From NCBI GenBank assembly GCA_903813345.2, contig CAIIXF020000007.1, forward strand, positions 34,378,538 to 34,442,537: a stretch of DNA of 64,000 nt, read 5' to 3'. How positions within the stretch are numbered: the stretch's first letter is position 1; the number at the start of each line of letters is the position of its first letter. Below, one piece after another: positions 1 to 18,800 of the stretch. Origin of the DNA: Owenia fusiformis (Eukaryota > Annelida > Polychaeta > Sabellida > Oweniidae). Made by a program: the position numbers and the translations under genes. The notes beneath the pieces were generated by a model, which was not told the DNA's origin, ran no database searches, and worked only from the letters and a program-made list of their open reading frames with translations.

Positions 1-5620
<5,620 letters not shown>

Positions 5621-6387
5621 CTTTGTATCAGAATGCTTTCCTCAGAATATTGAGTATGATGAAAGTTGTCTATTTACTGAAAACACTGTCATTGAAACCA
5701 GCAGACCATCAGAGTGTCTCAAAGTATGTGAACTTCACCTGGCACAAAAGTTCTTATTTCTTGTGCTGGATTAGACATGCATATTACTAAAGAAGCAGTA
5801 TGGGAGATCAAGACAAAAAAATGTAAATTTTTCATAATTGAAATTATAACTTATATCAGTTTAAACTATTCATGTACAGCACTCTTAAAAATTTAAACTA
5901 TTATATAATATATATAATTATATATAAATAATAGATATACTATCTTATATGCCTAGGGTGCCTATTTAGTTATTTATTTGTGTTAGTACAAGGCAAAATA
6001 GTATTCATTTAGTTTGTGATGATTTTATGAATATTTGATATGCCATACTTGTAGTTTTGTGTTAATTTGAAATACTGTTAAATGTGTTGAGATAAAATAT
6101 AGAGAACCTTTTGTGGGCATATTATGTTCACACATCATTTATTTTGAGCATCATGTCTTAACACATCTATTGTTGTGAGAATCATGTCTGCACATCTTGT
6201 ACTGTTATGTATTTTATTAATTTACATTTATAAACTTACAACTTAAAAATCACAAAAATAAATTATTTCTTTCTAGATGAATCTACTGATTTAGAAAAAT
6301 ATTATCTGATCTTTGTAAATACTATATGTTGTGTATTATAATTTATAAATTATAATGATGTTAAAATTGCAGTAATTACAAACAGTA
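5621..6387 (+). other. Arkadia-like 3' UTR, first candidate poly(A) signal
   Basis: AT-rich non-coding sequence follows the stop codon. An AATAAA hexamer lies at 6257-6262; a second lies further down at 8339-8344, which would put the minisatellite inside a long 3' UTR. No other gene signal is seen. Which signal is used cannot be told from sequence alone. Confidence 0.5.
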
Positions 6388-7100
6388 TAAAAATGCACAT
6401 GTATACACTGTAGGGGGGAATCATGTACTTGCACATGTATACACTATAGGGTGCAATCATGTACTTGCACATGTATACACTATAGGGTGCAATCATGTAC
6501 TTGGACATACACTACAGGGTGCAATCATGTACTTGCACATGTATACACTATAGGGTGCAATCATGTACTTGCACATGTATACACTTTAGGGTGCAATCAT
6601 GTACTTGCACATGTATACACTATAGGGTGCAATCATGTACTTGCACATGTATACACTATAGGGTGCAATCATGTACTTGGACAAACACTATAGGGTACAA
6701 TCATGTACTTGCACATGTATACACTATAGGGTGCAATCATGTACTTGCACATGTATACACTATAGGGTGCAATCATGTACTTGCACATGTATACACTATA
6801 GGGTGCAATCATGTACTTGCACATGTATACACTATAGGGTGCAATCATGTACTTGCACATGTATACACTATAGGGTGCAATCATGTACTTGGACATACAC
6901 TATAGGGTGCAATCATGTACTTGCACATGTATACACTATAGGGTGCAATCATGTACTTGGACATACACTATAGGGTGCAATCATGTACTTGCACATGTAC
7001 ACACTATAGGGTGCAATCATGTACATGCACATGTATACACTATAGGGTGCAATCATGTACTTGCACATGTATATACAAAATGGTGCAATCATGTACTTAA
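6388..7100. repeat. 36-bp minisatellite, about 19-20 copies
   Basis: Tandem array of a 36-bp unit containing CATGTACTTGCACATG and ACTATAGGGTGCAAT. Four copies carry a shortened form of about 32 bp in which CTTGCACATGTATACAC becomes CTTGGACATACAC. Because 36 is a multiple of 3, the array is open in several frames on both strands, giving meaningless repetitive ORFs. The first and last copies are degenerate, the inner ones nearly identical. Confidence 0.95.
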
Positions 7101-9412
7101 AGCTATATATATGCCACCTGGAACCATTGAGCCCCTATTTAAAAATTCACATTTGAAAAAATGGTAGTAATACTATACTTAATGTGGTGCTTTTTAATTT
7201 GGCAAAATATGAAAATTGGCGAAGATTCAATTTGGCGAATGTAGCCTGTGATATTGGTGAATTTGACAGCAGTGAGCATGTTGCTAAGACAGTGTAAAGT
7301 CAAGGGTCATATTTTGACATTGCCATAAATGAAGACTTATTAATCTTAGGGCCTCATATTAAACTGAATTTCTTAATATGCATGTGCAGATGCTCTCGCT
7401 GAAATGTCTTCTTTTATTTATGATTTTAGAAATTTTTACAAATTGCCAAATTAAAATGGTTTCCAAATTAAGCAGAGTTATTGTAATTCAGGAAAGAAAT
7501 TTGTTTGCAAACTTCTTTAACCAAGAGAGTGGATGTGGGTGAGATTGAGAAATATTTTGTAAGGTTGAGGGTTTGAAAATCTTAAAGATTATATGGCAGT
7601 CTTTGAGATTATTTGTTGGTCTAAAGGATTATACATTCTTTTATATTGTTGTGCAATATGAAGTAAAATTCAAACATACGCTGTACAAAATTGCTTTTAT
7701 GTATGATAAGTTTCAGTTTATTTTGGAGATGCAGTATAATTAATCGATATGGTTGCTATAGCAATAATCATGTGAGTCATGCTCTTGTGAACCAATAGTT
7801 TGGCTGAATGGAATGTGCCAGGATGTTAAGACAGAGGTCAGAGGAGAAAGGCATATTTGAAGATCTGATATTCTTGGATCATTTCTTGGTTTCAACCTCA
7901 AAGAATCATGACTTTTGTATAAATTGAATTTCTGTGGAATTTCAAAAGAATTTGACTGTTTTGCATTTAATGCATTGGGTTGATGTTACCATTTCACACA
8001 TTTTACTTGGGCTAATTCAGTTTCTGAATCATGAGAACACTTTTACAGCCTTATCTTTGACTTCTCCATAGATCAAAGGAAAGCACACTTTACTTTTTGA
8101 ATTTGATTTATTATTCTGGAATATTTTGTAAAGAGGCGACATAGGAGAGCCTAATATTCACTATATACATTGTTTTGTTGTTTATCAACTATATTAACTG
8201 CCAAAATTGACCAGAAAACATTAAGTTTGTAATTGTGCATTTGCACTATATTTAAGTCATATTCTGTATATTAGTTATTTACTGCAGATCTGTTTGAATC
8301 TTGTACAGCTGTATTGAAATATAATTGAATCATATTGTAATAAATGGACTTTATTGAAACCATTGTCTTTTGTTTTCTAGTTAGAATTCTGTCATGTATT
8401 CACCACCAAGAAGTGCTTAGTTTTAGTATTTATGCATAGTGGGTTGAACTCCCACTAAAATATGATGGAACAAACGAGACAAATTATCCAGATGCCAGTA
8501 GGTACAGTAAGTTACCAGTTTTACCACCAGGTGGCTAGTTTGGGTAAGGTAACATTGCAGATATAGTAGAAAGTTCCCTTAAACCTGAATATTCATCAGT
8601 TTTAGTGGATCAATTTTCATATCAACCTTATGTGTCTGCTAATTATACAAATTGAAATATGTCCAGTAAAGGAAAATGCTATCTGTCCAATACAAGATAT
8701 TTCACGGTGATTTATAAACATGGGATCTCTGGAAATCACATTTTCAAAGAAAGTTTTTCAAAGTTGATTAACAATTTTTTGAAACACCAGATAGATGTAT
8801 TGTTACTTGTAGATTTAGAATAGGATATAATTTTGACTAAAGAATATTTAATGAGGTAAATCAAGATTATTTCTACCTGCATCTGGTCTATTACATATCA
8901 CTCTCAATGGATGGGATCTGTTATTTTAGAAAAGCGCAACAGAATAACATTTAACCAAATCAAGGATTTTGCACAATATTTCACCTCGTTTTTTATCACA
9001 CTTTAAAAAGTGCTACAATGTTATCTTCTGGGCTGTTGGGCTAAATGTGTAGGTGGCCATGCAGGCATCTCACCAGCTTAAAAGGGCCAGGTATGCTATG
9101 GCAATTGATTTTAGACAATTGACCATCAGTATTTTCTCAATTCAATATTTTTCTCATTTTTATAACTAGGAGATCTATAAGTTCTTTAAAGGAAGAAGTG
9201 CATTGAAAGTCTAATTTGAAGTTGTCAACTTTTTGTGACCAAAATTAGCCTGAAAACAATGGAAAAAAAAGGGATATATTGTTTCAATGCCCTCCCCCTT
9301 TCAGAAGCTACTGACATAATACAGGAGAAACTTCATGTGGTTAAAATTGGATTATTTTTTAGAAAATAAGTCAGACATTTTGAAAAAATGAGATGATGGT
9401 TTTTCGGAGAAT
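7101..9412. other. Intergenic or long 3' UTR, no gene seen
   Basis: AT-rich sequence without a convincing ORF. It holds fragments resembling dispersed repeats: an AATTTGGCGAA-type stretch near 7195-7240 like the ends of the 43.3-kb MITE, a CACCACCAAGAAGTG fragment near 8400 like the start of the 44.4-kb repeat, and a TTATCACACTTT..AAGTGCTA motif near 8993 that also occurs near 5230. AATAAA at 8339-8344 could end the Arkadia-like transcript. Confidence 0.5.
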
Positions 9413-10009
9413 TGAATTATTAGAGAGATTTCGCACCTAGTGAAAGTACAACTTATAACATGTTTAGTTGATCCAAATGTGTTCATCTAGAATAAAATAG
9501 GCTCATATATAGTACATATGTTATAGACCCATCTCTTCTCAAATTGACTTTTTGGAGATGCTCGTTATGAAACACCCTGTATGTCATATGTTGAGCTACT
9601 GAATTGAATTCCAGGAATTGCTAGAACCTACTGGTTTGATTGGTGTTTCAAATTGATGGTTAAAGTATTTGATTGGATACTGTTCCCACTCAGCCAATTA
9701 ATTTTAAAAAATGCTTGCGGTCAATTGTTCCCGGATATGTAGGCAAATCTTTATACGGAGATCCAACTGTATACGTTATCATCTACGTAAATATATTTTG
9801 TAAGTTCATTGAACTTATACTGATCATGAAAACATTGAAATAATCAACTTGTTTATGTAATACCTCACTTTAAAGAATCATGACTCACTTTAAAGGATCA
9901 TGTTTATAATACACTACAACTACAAGGACACGGAAGCAAGCATTATTAAACTATACATATACGTATAAGTTGTACTTTCACTTATGTGCGAAATCTCTCT
10001 AATAATTCA
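9413..10009. mobile_element. Fold-back/TIR element, about 600 bp
   Basis: A 45-bp arm at 9413-9457 (containing GAATTATTAGAGAGATTTCG and GTGAAAGTACAACTTATA) is repeated in inverted orientation at 9963-10009 with only a few differences. The interior has no ORF. I read it as a non-autonomous DNA transposon; no clear target-site duplication was found, so the superfamily is unknown. Confidence 0.65.
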
Positions 10010-10573
10010 TTTTTAAACCTTATAACATTATTCAAACTTAAAGATACATTTGATTGATAATAGTGATATTTTATTTTATACATCAACAAATATACATATA
10101 AATACTAATATATAATATTCAAAAATGTGAAGTAACAAAAATAAGTTTTAAATATCATGAGACTGCATCTCACAGTTGCACATAATACCATACTTAGTTA
10201 TGTCATGGTGAAGCCATATTTATGAAGGGCCAATAACTGGAATTCTTATCTTATCCTAAAATACTTTGAATCATAATGAAATCAAATATATACGATCAAT
10301 GACTTAGACATAAACATTTTTCTATAATAATCAACGCTTGGAAAAAGTACTGATAACTTCAGAAAAATTGTATGTCCAATTAGTGACCCTTTAACAGTTT
10401 AATGACCTTGAAAAGAATATGTACTGTGACAAAACCACATACGTACATATTACATATTCTGTATAAGTACTGTATTACCCTTTTAAATAAACATTTAAAG
10501 CTTTAAATAAAAACATTCAAGACTGTGAAGGAACTAACATTGTATTGTAGACAATAATACCCTGACCATATCC
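10010..10573. other. Intergenic spacer
   Basis: AT-rich sequence between two mobile elements; no gene, repeat array or hairpin recognised. Confidence 0.4.
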
Positions 10574-10621
10574 ATTTTCACAAAAATATTTTTTCTTCTT
10601 TTCACAACCTTTATTTTACTA

Positions 10622-10663
10622 AACAGGACGTTTCGGATCCTGTCTGGATCCTTTTTCAACTGT
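10622..10663 (-). ncRNA. Hammerhead-ribozyme-like motif of the PLE (sense copy)
   Basis: On the minus strand the order is CAGTTGAA, a GGATCC stem half, loop AGACA, the second GGATCC half, then GAAACGTC. This matches the hammerhead layout known from PLE pLTRs: core box, stem II, GAAA box, cleavage-type GTC. The CUGAUGA core box is degenerate (CAGTTGAA), so catalysis is doubtful. The copy is sense relative to the nuclease ORF. Confidence 0.6.
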
Positions 10664-10799
10664 ATAAAAACTGATCTGAAGCGCTACAAAACAATTAAAT
10701 AAAAACAATATTACGTCATATCAATTCACCAAAAATTCATTCCAAATTCCCGCCAATTTATAGTTCCCTTGATCCCTGTTCATATTATTATCGTTTTCT

Positions 10800-11204
10800 T
10801 TATAAAAATAGATTCTTTAATCCATCTTTCAAGTATCTTATTGTCATTGTCCAAACCGTAGTATTGTTCCAGTCCATTACGCAATTATTCTGTAGGACGT
10901 GGTCCGTAATGGCTGATTTATTCATCACCCCTCTCATATTTTCTTTTGCTTGTCGCGTGTAACGTGAATTGTCCCTCGAATCTGCTTCTATCTTATGTTC
11001 TTTAATTCTAACTTTCAAAGGTCTTGAGGTTTCTCTTATATACGATTTGTTACACGTTTTGCAAGGTACCTCATAAATAACTCCTGATTTATCATTAATG
11101 TCAATTAACATTAGAGTCAAGTAGGGTTTCACTGCTGCATTAATTTTATGTTTTCTAAAAATTCTCTGGAGCTTCTCCATCGTACCTTTGATATACGGTA
11201 ACAC
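10800..11204 (-). pseudogene. PLE GIY-YIG endonuclease C-terminal fragment
   Basis: 134 codons from the first ATG. The GIY-YIG nuclease core is visible as VIYEVPC..C..SYI..T.RPL..RIKEHK. The usual motif reads Y(I/V)G; here the residue after SYI is Arg where PLEs usually have Gly, which suggests decay. In intact PLEs this domain nicks target DNA and sits C-terminal to the reverse transcriptase, which is missing here. Confidence 0.75.
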
Positions 11205-11331
11205 TATAGGAGAGGGGTGATGAATAAATCAGCCATTACGGACCACGTCCTACAGAATAATTGCGTAATGGACTGGAACAATACTACAGTTTTCGACAAT
11301 GACAATAAGAGACTTCAGTTCAGTTTTTATA

Positions 11332-11373
11332 CAGTTGAAAAAGGATCCAGACAGGATCCGAAACGTCCTGTTT
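11332..11373 (+). ncRNA. Hammerhead-ribozyme-like motif of the PLE (antisense copy)
   Basis: Inverted counterpart of the 10622-10663 motif, with the same stem II (GGATCC-AGACA-GGATCC), GAAACGTC box and degenerate core CAGTTGAA. It lies upstream of and antisense to the nuclease ORF, in the inverted pLTR-like flank. Confidence 0.6.
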
Positions 11374-11420
11374 GGTAAAATAAAGGTTGAGAAAAGAAGA
11401 AAAAATATTTTTGTGAATTG

Positions 11421-12819
11421 ATAATCCAACCTGAGGAACATGTTTAAGCATATCCATTTTGTTTCATATGACCAGGGCATTACTGCCAATAAATGAAAAT
11501 GAATGAATTAATGTAGGACCTTGTTCATCAACATGTGCAAAGTCCCCAATTCAGTCATGAATACTGAAGTGGTTAAAATAGTTTTAAGAGCTATTTACCT
11601 GTAAATCACACTGTGTTACATTTTACTTGACTTACTCTTACTTGTTACTCTATTTCCATTGGGATTCTGTCAACATTAGATATAAATAGACAAGGCAGTG
11701 CTGCCATCTTTCTGTCAAACGTGTGCATTTACATGAGATTCATTTGAGAATCTATATTTTTAAACAATATTAATATTGAACAATGCCATATATTTATTAC
11801 ATCAAATTTTCATGTAAAAAGAATCCTTGATGAAAGTAAGGTTTATTTTTTCAGTTTTCTTTTGTATGAGGCCTTCATTAGAAGTCCAAAAAGCGTTTCT
11901 CTAAATCTCAATAGATTTGATTAACCTAATAGAACTTTCAGATGTTTTTGATAATCAAATGATAATCAAATTTTCTGACATATGACCAAATGTCAAGAAT
12001 ATTCCTTCATCACTCACAGAATAATTCCATGTTTGTCAGTACACTTTTTGGGACACCTTGTATATATTGTAGCACATATGTACATAAAGCGAAAAATCAG
12101 AGATGTAAACTGACATGGTAAACATAAATGAATACGACTAATATGGTGTTAAAATAACAACAAGTTGTCGGAAAACAAAATTTTAGAATCCAACAAAATA
12201 TCAAACATTTTACAAAATAAAAAAAATTGTCATTTACCCCACATCATCAAAAGGTAATTAGTCCAGTTTTTCCACGACCCTAAGATCACCATCCCTCAAT
12301 TTAACATTTGGCAGTTTATATGTGCACAAAATATATAAGGCTTTAAATAAACCCTGTCTGGGGGGAATGCCTCATTTTGGAGAACCATTCCACATGGAAC
12401 ACATATTCAATTGCACTATACATATTTATTTTGCATTGATTGTTATATGAACTAAAACAGGGATCAGTCAGTCACTCATTGTTCGCCTAAAGATCCGATT
12501 CATTTTCTAGGAATTTTTAGTTGTAATCGTACCAAAGAATACAGACCCCTGACTATGAAAATTTAAAGTGACTACATAAAAAATAGAATTTGTAAGACTA
12601 GATGATCTCATTTCCAAAGTTGTATATAGAAACTGTATCAATACTGATTGATCAACTTTATCATTTTGATTTTGAATAAAATAATAGTCCTCTCTCCACA
12701 CTGATCTAATCTAGTGATCTAATCTCAACTCTTTACCTTATACAGTATAAGTCCAAGTAAGGGAAATATAGAAGAGGGGCAATTATTAATCCATGGTGAA
12801 GCATTATTTGCATTGATCA
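11421..12819. other. Intergenic and GPR155-like 3' UTR
   Basis: No gene seen. On the minus strand a poly(A) signal (TTTATT on the plus strand at 12425-12430) lies about 390 bp beyond the GPR155-like stop codon and is a plausible transcript end. The Arkadia-like and GPR155-like genes therefore converge here. Confidence 0.45.
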
Positions 12820-15800
12820 CTAGCAGGATGATGAGGGCTTACAATGGTCCCTTGATGCCAACTCAGTACTACTACAAGTAGTATATCCTCCCATGCTGCT
12901 ACTAACCCTGCTACTCTCTGTCTCCACATCAACTCCAACAATCCTGGTAATATCCTGCATATCTTCATCAGATGCATCATGATGACCTTCACTCTCATTA
13001 TCCTTAAACCTATAGAAATATGGCAAGTCATAAAAGTGGTGCTCATCCTTGAAATGGTGTATTACTCCACCATCCAGGAGTTTTCTGCCATATTGGACAG
13101 CGTCAGTTCTCTCATCACAAAGACCTACACGTATGAGCCAATCAACAAGACTAGACCCAGTGAACACATAACGGTAGACTCTCAAGCGGTACCTGAAAAT
13201 ATAAAGTGAAAATGCAGAAATATTTTGAGTGAAAATGAACTATTTTGAGTGAAAATGCAGTGCTATTTTGAGTGAAAATGCAGAACTATTTTGAATGAAA
13301 ATGATAGTTTTGCCTGTTGCATTGTTTACAATTAAAATAATTGCTTCAAACAAGCATGGAATAAAAATACTGGCACAATTAGACATGAAGTTTTTATCAT
13401 TTGAAGAGGTCATTTGGCACTATTACATACATACACCTTGCTGTCTGAAACCTTGGAATGAAATCAGATCAAATATGTGTAATGGCACCTTGGATTAACA
13501 TCTGTGAGCTAATACCAAATTTTCACGCTAACATAATAAGAAACCATCTGTGAACCAATCATATTTAGTGATTTATTACCTCCTGTCTGATACAATTGCT
13601 TCCTTGCACTTTATGATATGGTATGTTTTAAACTGTTCACAAATATGGCGGGTTTCTTCACTGAGAGTTCTCGCATCATTGGGCTCAACATGGTCTTCCC
13701 CATACATTATACGACGCCATCTACATAAAACTAACATATGTTAAATAGGCAAAATACCAAATATATATAAATTCAATTTGTGGTTTGTGATAAAAATACC
13801 AGACATCATATTTAGTGCTATTAGATGAATTCCTCTTTGATACCATGAATATATCTACATATACTGCACTCATAATAGTTCAAAATGTTGAAATGCATGT
13901 GACATGCAATAGTTGCAATGTAAAAGATGGATGTGTTAATAGCTTCAGTTGGATGACATTAAGTTAATTAAGGAATTATTGTTGTTATTAAAATAAATAA
14001 TAATAATATTATAGTATTAAATGTCAGCTAGAAAACTGCAGCAATATTTTAAATTCTTCTGTGCGAATTCCAAAGCAAACATGCAATAAAGTCAAACATG
14101 CAAAAGTGAATATGTTGACGTTTTTATTGACATAACATATAAAAGAAAAATAGACTTCACATTGATTTCCTGGCACAGACAATAAGAAAGGTAAACTGCA
14201 TTAATTAACAAAATGCATGTTAACCTTGCTAGATATCCAGACATTGAGAATGATAAATAGGAGAAGTAAATTGAAACTGATTTCCATTTTCCGGTGACAA
14301 TGACACTGTATGTTGTCAAGTATATATTGTTGAATGACATTTTATTATCCAGGCATCAATTAAACATGCCACTAATAACAAAACATTGAAGCTCAAACAT
14401 TCTCTGATGCAAAAGGCCACATTTGTTATAAGCTATATAAAATGAATGTGGAAGAAATAAATCACTTTTAAGGAAACCAATCACCAACATATTTAGAAAA
14501 ATGTCTGCTTATTCAGTAAAGAAAGTCAAATTATTTTTCCGGGTATTAATACAGTAAAATCTGTCTAAGTGGAATGTCCTTGGTACCTCTAAAAGTGTTC
14601 CACTTGGGAGGTGTTCGACTTGTAAAGATTAATTTAACATTAAGTCAGTTGGTCTTGGGACTCTGAAAAGTGTTCCACTAACAGAGGTGTTCCACTTTAC
14701 AGATTTCACTGTATTTCAAGGTTCAAGTAATGCCAATCGATTATCTGAGTTTTCCTTTCATTTTAGTCTTTTTCATATCATCATACAGTATTTAGAAACA
14801 TATCATGTACAATTTGACATATTGTATTCAATATTAGCCATGATAAAAGCTGCAAATCTGCCAGAGCCTAAGTTATCAATAACAGTTACCAAAATTGACA
14901 GATGACAGATTTGAACTCTGATATAACACTGTACAGAAATACAGATCAAAAAATGACCTCTTACCCTATTCTAGCATTAACATATAAGCCCACAATGCCA
15001 GGCAAGCTCCACTAGATGATATAACCTGGTAAACTACAACTGCAGAGAGTTAAGCTATCCACTAGCGGGCGATACACACTAAAACACATTGATATTTTGA
15101 AGATTGACAACCATGCATTTACTCTTGGACAAAATAGATAATACTACAGTTAAGGATATAGAATAATAGAGAAGAAATTATTATAAAGATAGAAATTAAC
15201 TACTGTAACAATATAATATGTGAGTAAGGCATGCCCGTAGCCAGGGGGGGTTCGCAGGGTTCGGGCGATCCCCCCCTGGCCAAAAATTCTTTCAAAATCA
15301 TGCAGTTTTTGACCATTTAGAGCACTTCTCAAGTGATTTTAGCCAAATTTGGGCCAAAATTGTCAAATGTGAACCCCCCCTGGAAATTTTTGAAAATTGA
15401 ACCCCCCCTTGGCAAATCCTGGCTACGGGCCTGTAAGGGCTGGATAAATAAAGAAAGTAAAAATAAATAAAACAAAGATATTAAAGAGGTTAAGCTCAGG
15501 GGGCTGTCGTCTTATGTCTTTGATGCTGCAAACTAGCGCGATTTGGACAATCAATTTTCTTTCATCTTGCTGCCCACTTTGGTGTGATTTATTGAAAGGG
15601 TCTCCTGACTACCCTGTGTATAATGAATTATATCTCGATAAATACGTGACTGAAAACAGAATTGAGGACACAAGTGTTTTGCTCTTGAAACTGAGGTTCT
15701 AATCATGAAAGTTTCTAGTGATATGGTGTATCATTGAAAGAGATACAATGTTGGAAACTAAAGGTTAATATTCTATATTATTTTGATGTTACATTATTTT

Positions 15801-18800
15801 TCAAGGTTGGTTTTTCATTGTGTTAACGGTCCTTATAACCATGAATATATCATCTTAAATTACGGGAAGGAAACAGTTTTTGAAGGTTTTTCTAAAAAGA
15901 ATATATTCATAGCTAGATATACATCTAAAAATTTTAAAGATTAGAATTCTAATTCTCTTCATGGAGCAAAAAAACAAAGTGGGCAGTAAGATGAAAATTA
16001 ATCATTATGAAGATGGCTCACTGTGGGTTAAGCTACATGTTTTAAAGGGAACTTGTACATAAACATGTAAAACTGTGGTTCTTTTGAGACAAGTTCTTTC
16101 CTTTGTTTATGTATTTGCCTGACTATGTGTAAAGATATGAGGAAAACCAGGCCTGTCAACCTGGGAACACCTAAAATGAGCGACTTACAACTATTGAACA
16201 CCTAAACAAGAAAATTCGAAGCAGATGCGTGACACACATACGCAATTCGCGTGAAAATTCGGAACCAAGTGCATTCATTTTTTTCAGCGTTTGTTCTTAA
16301 GCAAATGCCTGACAAATACACAAATCGCAGGACAGTCATAATTTTACACGTTCAAGCACAAGTTCTCTGTAACAGCCTGATATGGTGTGAGACGACAAAT
16401 ATAATATAACTACTGCAAATAAATATAAAACATAAAATATTCCTACTAAGTGATGTAGAACAACAAGTAGTCTTACACTTATTCAAATCAATTCACTTTT
16501 ATTATTTTGTTACTCAAAAATATGTCTGCGCTTTCCTGAAGTTCCATTTGCAGAATAGTGTGCTTTTTAATTCTATTCTTGTGAAAGTCCAAAGTGAATT
16601 GTTTTGAAAAGATTTTTAAACAGAAACCCTTTACCTCGGCCTACGTCTACCCAACTTCCTCAAGCAGGGAAACACACGCAAGAGAGCAGTTCTTTTTTAA
16701 ATAAAAAAGGTTGAGTCTCAATACTACTTTTTTTAACTGGAACTCTATTAGATAAACATTAAGTACTACTGTGATTTGTCATCAGTGAACCTGTATCAAA
16801 ATGCCACCCAATGTCATGCTTTTCATTTTGAGATGTTTCAAAGTAATGGGAATGCATTATACAAGTGCTTATTGTAATGGGAATGCATTATACAAGTGCT
16901 TCTTGTAATGGTAATGCATTATACAAGTGCTTCTTATAATGGGAATACATTATATAGATGATTCTTGTAATGGTAATGCATTATATAGGTGCTTCTTGTA
17001 ATGGTAATGCATTATACAAGTGCTTCTTGTAATGGTAATGCATTATACAAGTGCTTCTTTTAAAGGGAATGCATTATACAAGTGCTTCTTATAATGGGAA
17101 TGCATTATACAAGTGCTTATTGTAATAGTAATGCATTATACAAGTGCTTCTTATAATGGGAATGCATTATATAGATGCTTCTTGTAATGGTAATGCATTA
17201 TACAAGTGCTTCTTATGTTGGTAATGCATTATACAAGTGCTTCTTATAATGGGAATGAATTATACAAGTGCTTATTGTAATAGTAATGCATTATACAAGT
17301 GCTTCTTATAATGGGAATGCATTATACAGGTGCTTCCTATAATGGGAATGCATTATACAAGTGCTTCTTTTAATGGATGGGAATGCATTATACAAGTGCT
17401 TCTTTTAATGGATGGAAATGCATTATTCAAGTGCTTCTTTTAATGGGAATGCATTATTCAAGTGCTTCTTGTAATGGGAATGCATTATACAAGTGCTTCT
17501 TGTAATGGGAATGCATTATACTAGTGGTTCTTTTAATGGGAATGCATTATACAAGTACTTATCGTAATGGTAATGCACTTTACAAGTGCTTCTCTGTACA
17601 ATTGTTATCAAGAGTGAGTGAACAAGAAACTCATTTGTTTATCAGTTCAAACAGGCTCATCTTATTCATACCAAAAACATGTGTGCTTTTATGTCAAAAT
17701 GATTCTGATCTCTAAACACCTTTAGTATGACATCCAGGGATGGCATTTAGGAATCATGTGCACATGATTGACAATGTGTCCACTAATTGATATTCATGTC
17801 TTATGCATGTATTACTCATTTGTTAATTGTACGACAAAATTTTGTTCTACAAATACAACAAAACCTGGAACAAAGGGAAACATTACAATAAAATGCAGTG
17901 TTATCAAAAAATCGGTATCATATTGTTCAATTGTTAATATTTCATGTAGTTGTTTATATGCCTCATGTACGTAATGACTACTCTGACATTATCAAAAGAG
18001 AGACATATCATGAATGTTAGTGTAGCTAGGAGTGGGACATCAATCATTGGCATAGCAACATCAAACATTTTTGGAAAGATTTACAGCTACATCAAGCAGA
18101 GCAATGAATCTTACACTATTTCTCAGTTATATTTCATTGTTATTACATGATAGCAGTGCAAATTGCCTCTTCAACAAAGTTGCTAACTCAGGCAGGAATG
18201 ACAACATCTTACGTAGTTTCTATGGAAGCAACATACGGTGTGCACTTGAGTGCGTCTTAATGAAAGGGACTTGTACATCATACAACATGAGACAAGACAA
18301 ACTGTGTGAACTGAATGGACTAGGTGAGGGTGAGCCAGTTACAAGTACAGATCGCTACTACTATAGACCAGGTGAGGGACTATTTTGAAAATTAGTTAAA
18401 CCTGTGTGAGTCCATATGCACATGGGGTGGAAATAGTCATTTTGTCCCCTTACAGCAACAACAGAAAAACTCATTTTTCTTAAGAAGACCTCACATGTTA
18501 GATATTGTATTTAGTGATCTTTCAAGACTTTTTATCAACAGGGTTCTAAAACCTATTTTTACTTGTTTTTATTAAAATATTCTCAATGTTTTCTAGATTT
18601 TCAAGAGGGTATTATGTCATTTACAGATTTTCATAGTTCATATCTCATACTTTTCAAGATTTGATAAGTCAATAGGACAGAAAGTCCAAAATAGCATCTC
18701 AAAAATATGTAGACAAGACAAAACAAACATTTTAGGACTTTATGGAAATTATACCAATAAGGAAGATTTATTTGGTGTATCTAACTTCAGTAGGATATTG

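Larger units (their letters stand above)
10574..11420 (-). mobile_element. Penelope-like retroelement fragment with inverted flanks
   Basis: The minus-strand ORF 11204-10800 has the features of the Penelope-like element (PLE) C-terminus. A linker LPYIKGTMEKLQRIFRKHKI is followed by a GIY-YIG endonuclease-like stretch (GVIYEVPCKTCNKSYI, then RETSRPLKVRIKEHK). Reverse transcriptase is absent, so this is a 5'-truncated copy. The flanks are inverted copies of each other: 10574-10680 matches 11315-11420, and 10840-10930 matches 11210-11295. The right arm lacks about 150 bp present in the left. Inverted partial pLTRs are typical of PLEs. Confidence 0.8.

Noticed and set aside
6388-7100. CRISPR-like array
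   Set aside because: No unique spacers; the copies are contiguous tandem units in an animal genome.
6451-7167. Repetitive ORFs in the 36-bp minisatellite on both strands
   Set aside because: The period is a multiple of 3 so stops are rare in several frames; there is no non-repetitive coding sequence.
12804-13209. Overlapping ORFs at the GPR155-like DEP exon in other frames
   Set aside because: The DEP-encoding frame is fixed by motif and by the splice phase from exon 13720-13580.
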